Source: an uncultured bacterium (GTDB taxonomy: Bacteria > Cyanobacteriota > Vampirovibrionia > Gastranaerophilales > Gastranaerophilaceae). From it: 15,557 bases of DNA. The notes below the pieces were generated by a model, which made no database searches, was not told the DNA's origin, and saw nothing but the letters and a program-made list of their open reading frames with translations. This document shows, piece after piece, positions 15,101-15,557 of this stretch. Location: positions 1 to 15,557 of the forward strand of contig URPS01000048.1 in assembly GCA_900549855.1 (NCBI GenBank). Reading direction: 5' to 3'. Position numbers and translations under genes: made by a program. Numbering within the stretch: the first letter of the stretch is position 1; each line of letters begins with the position of its first letter.

Positions 15101-15344
15101 AATTCACTACGACCCTTGGTGGAATCCTGCAGTTGAAGATCAAGCAACAGACAGAGCTTACCGTATCGGTCAAACAAAAAAAGTTTTTGTCTATAGGCTT
15201 ATCACTAAAAATACTGTTGAAGAAAAAATTCAGAAAATCAAAGGTAGAAAACGTGACCTTGTCGATAGTGTAGTTTCTATTGATAGAAATATTACTAAAT
15301 CACTCACTATGGAAGACCTTAAAGACATCTTCTCCGTCGACTAA
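12153..15344 (+). CDS. SWIM zinc-finger SNF2-family helicase/translocase
   Basis: A 1063-aa bacterial Swi2/Snf2 ATPase of the large SWIM-containing type. The SWIM zinc finger has C69-x-C71, then C78-x-H80 (RCNCPLKEEWCKH). Residues ~100-590 fill the place of the bacterial SNF2-associated domain. The motor has motif I ADDMGLGKT (K631), Ia VIAPTTVVFNW, II LDESQ (D722; most relatives read DEAQ or DEAH), III SGTPIENKLEELWS (about 750), IV LLFSQF, V LKAGGTGLNLTGAD and VI ATDRAYRIGQ (about 996-1005). It should be an ATP-driven double-strand DNA translocase that remodels DNA-bound proteins; the client in bacteria is not established. The ATG is 16 nt from the AAAGGA at 12131-12136, an unusually long spacing, with a 6-codon ORF (12136-12156) ending across the start codon as ATGA. 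No neighbour suggests a defence island. Confidence 0.93.
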   Translation: MSGFKFNYDFLKKNATPGSWRRGYEYYQKDMILESYPEKNFFKGKVKGNYQDFYVTDLIFKKNKIEARCNCPLKEEWCKHAVAIGLKAIEDGAYEKWMYEKYGVEPDVSDIATELEVAPKGSYIFHFNPKRRQNFFSILVRDRATNKIVRSLENILRALIDVQKNDPSFELNDAQKAELALFQTLLKISKQDKKAGWYDIPITKFAPVFPLMAELEEVLDEKTKERIQFTDNMWSLNLDVSTTSINGATNIVLELFWTRPDKEGLIPFEEVKYFSRQIKWGRYKNIIFPLNIAMNELPQSIIKSTFTDLKEADGGKFVYEDLPHLQEIMNVSIAENISKLLLEHKPPINIVTLGIDYDQSLKASLEFDYSGVRVPYTKSKDKSPYLSVKSQEEDGLVYWIKRDYEHEQMAYNMLLACKFVPMQTNNLALEKENAIDFYNYYIKQAGDDWKFEEHDDMNFFKLIEEPFKMCAKIDFSEESADSMEIQIYGQVGDEVINFDDIYETIQSGEKYARVRSLGFVEYPAQNIYQIMRSFNSFDAYRNNENKFLVKTYRVGLITELKNQGFDLIMSDKFKGFWEQISTFSTTSDGVDIPSGVNAEFREYQVKGFHWLWFLYQYGLNGILADDMGLGKTLQALSLLQKAKEVDGPQPTLVIAPTTVVFNWEAEIQKFTPELSCLKLSGPDRKTLFKHIPEYDIVITSYALVRRDIAKLKKFNFRYIILDESQNIKNAISQTAQAVKELQSDHKLALSGTPIENKLEELWSVFDFLMPGFLFNVAEFNYRYVTPIMERQDKTVEKRLKLQIFPFILRRMKRDVAKDLPDKVENMAYCELTDEQRDFYLEVLDSTKEELFKSIELNGLEKSRMSIFSALLRLRQICCHPKLYDKEHVKGVIKSGKFEYLKGMLEQIIQEKHRVLLFSQFVDMLDIIKGWLQREGIPYEYLTGKTKDRQAAVENFNSNPNIPIFLISLKAGGTGLNLTGADYVIHYDPWWNPAVEDQATDRAYRIGQTKKVFVYRLITKNTVEEKIQKIKGRKRDLVDSVVSIDRNITKSLTMEDLKDIFSVD

Positions 15345-15448
15345 TACTACGTATGTAGACACTACTGTCGGCTGCTTGATAAGAATGACTAGATTGTATT
15401 GCAGTTACAGACTCCGCCTCAAAGTAAAACCTACAAGTAGGGCGCATT

Positions 15449-15557
15449 CCCTTTCCTCGGGGGAGGTACAGACACTTCTAAAACTTAATTCTCTCCCGCA
15501 ATATCCATTGAGCGGGAGAGATGTCACGTTAGTGACAGAGAGGGAAGGGTGGGGGCT
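15449..15557. repeat. GC-richer multi-stem repeat-like element at window edge
   Basis: Three nested or adjacent stems can form together. The outer stem CCCTTTCCTC (15449-15458) pairs with GAGGGAAGGG (15540-15549) over 10 bp with one G-T. Inside it, TCTCTCCCGC (15490-15499) pairs perfectly with GCGGGAGAGA (15512-15521) around a 12-nt loop. Immediately next, TGTCAC (15522-15527) pairs with GTGACA (15532-15537) around GTTA. Base composition is unlike the AT-rich surroundings, and no ORF fits. This resembles dispersed palindromic intergenic elements of other bacteria, but only one copy is in the window and the element may continue past 15557. The preceding 15345-15448 holds no gene and no clear SNF2 terminator. 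Confidence 0.5.

Noticed and set aside
1..15557. CRISPR arrays, tRNA or rRNA genes, insertion sequences, toxin-antitoxin or defence modules
   Set aside because: No regularly spaced repeats, no cloverleaf-like sequences and no transposase, integrase or toxin motifs were seen on either strand.

Overview
The window is AT-rich (roughly one third G+C) and gene-dense. It looks like an ordinary chromosomal segment of an uncultured bacterium: short gaps, small operons on both strands, mostly housekeeping genes, and the standard genetic code (lspA ends in TGA; most others end in TAA). Gene content and the style of the hypothetical proteins suggest a gut-type Vampirovibrionia (Gastranaerophilales, 'Melainabacteria'). 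This is an impression from reading the proteins, not a search result. A low-GC Firmicutes-like lineage is the main alternative, because the two-subunit serine dehydratase is common there. No tRNA, rRNA, CRISPR array, transposase or integrase was seen.

Layout. (1) 1-293 is a non-coding leader with a strong promoter, a dyad at the start site, an 18-codon ORF containing Trp-Trp-Arg-Trp, and three mutually exclusive RNA stems in the classic amino-acid attenuator order. (2) 294-2756, plus strand: an unknown multi-helix membrane protein with no tryptophan, then rarA. (3) 2753-5049, minus strand: a DnaQ-like exonuclease and a 23S rRNA m5U methyltransferase with overlapping frames; the methyltransferase also overlaps the end of rarA tail to tail. 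(4) 5200-7434, plus strand: trxA, a hairpin built on 7-bp repeats, then holA and holB, the delta and delta-prime subunits of the DNA polymerase III clamp loader. (5) 7497-9703, minus strand: a secreted protein of unknown function, lspA and an rluD-type pseudouridine synthase, all overlapping. (6) 9808-11959, plus strand: a receiver-only response regulator tightly followed by both L-serine dehydratase subunits. (7) 12153-15344, plus strand: a large SWIM-SNF2 helicase behind its own promoter. (8) 15345-15557: a non-coding tail whose end holds a GC-richer multi-stem element running to the window edge.

How the genes relate. Clamp loading (holA, holB), replication-linked ATPase activity (rarA), a DnaQ-type exonuclease and an SNF2 translocase give the window a DNA replication and repair flavour. 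RlmD and RluD are rRNA-modifying enzymes. LspA and the secreted protein concern the envelope. The regulator-serine dehydratase operon is the only clear catabolic unit.

The most interesting signal is the tryptophan-type attenuator at 1-195, because the gene after it is not a trp gene and contains no tryptophan. Next come the regulator-serine dehydratase operon, the multi-stem element at the right edge, and two genes whose -10 boxes sit so close to the ATG that leaderless mRNAs are predicted.
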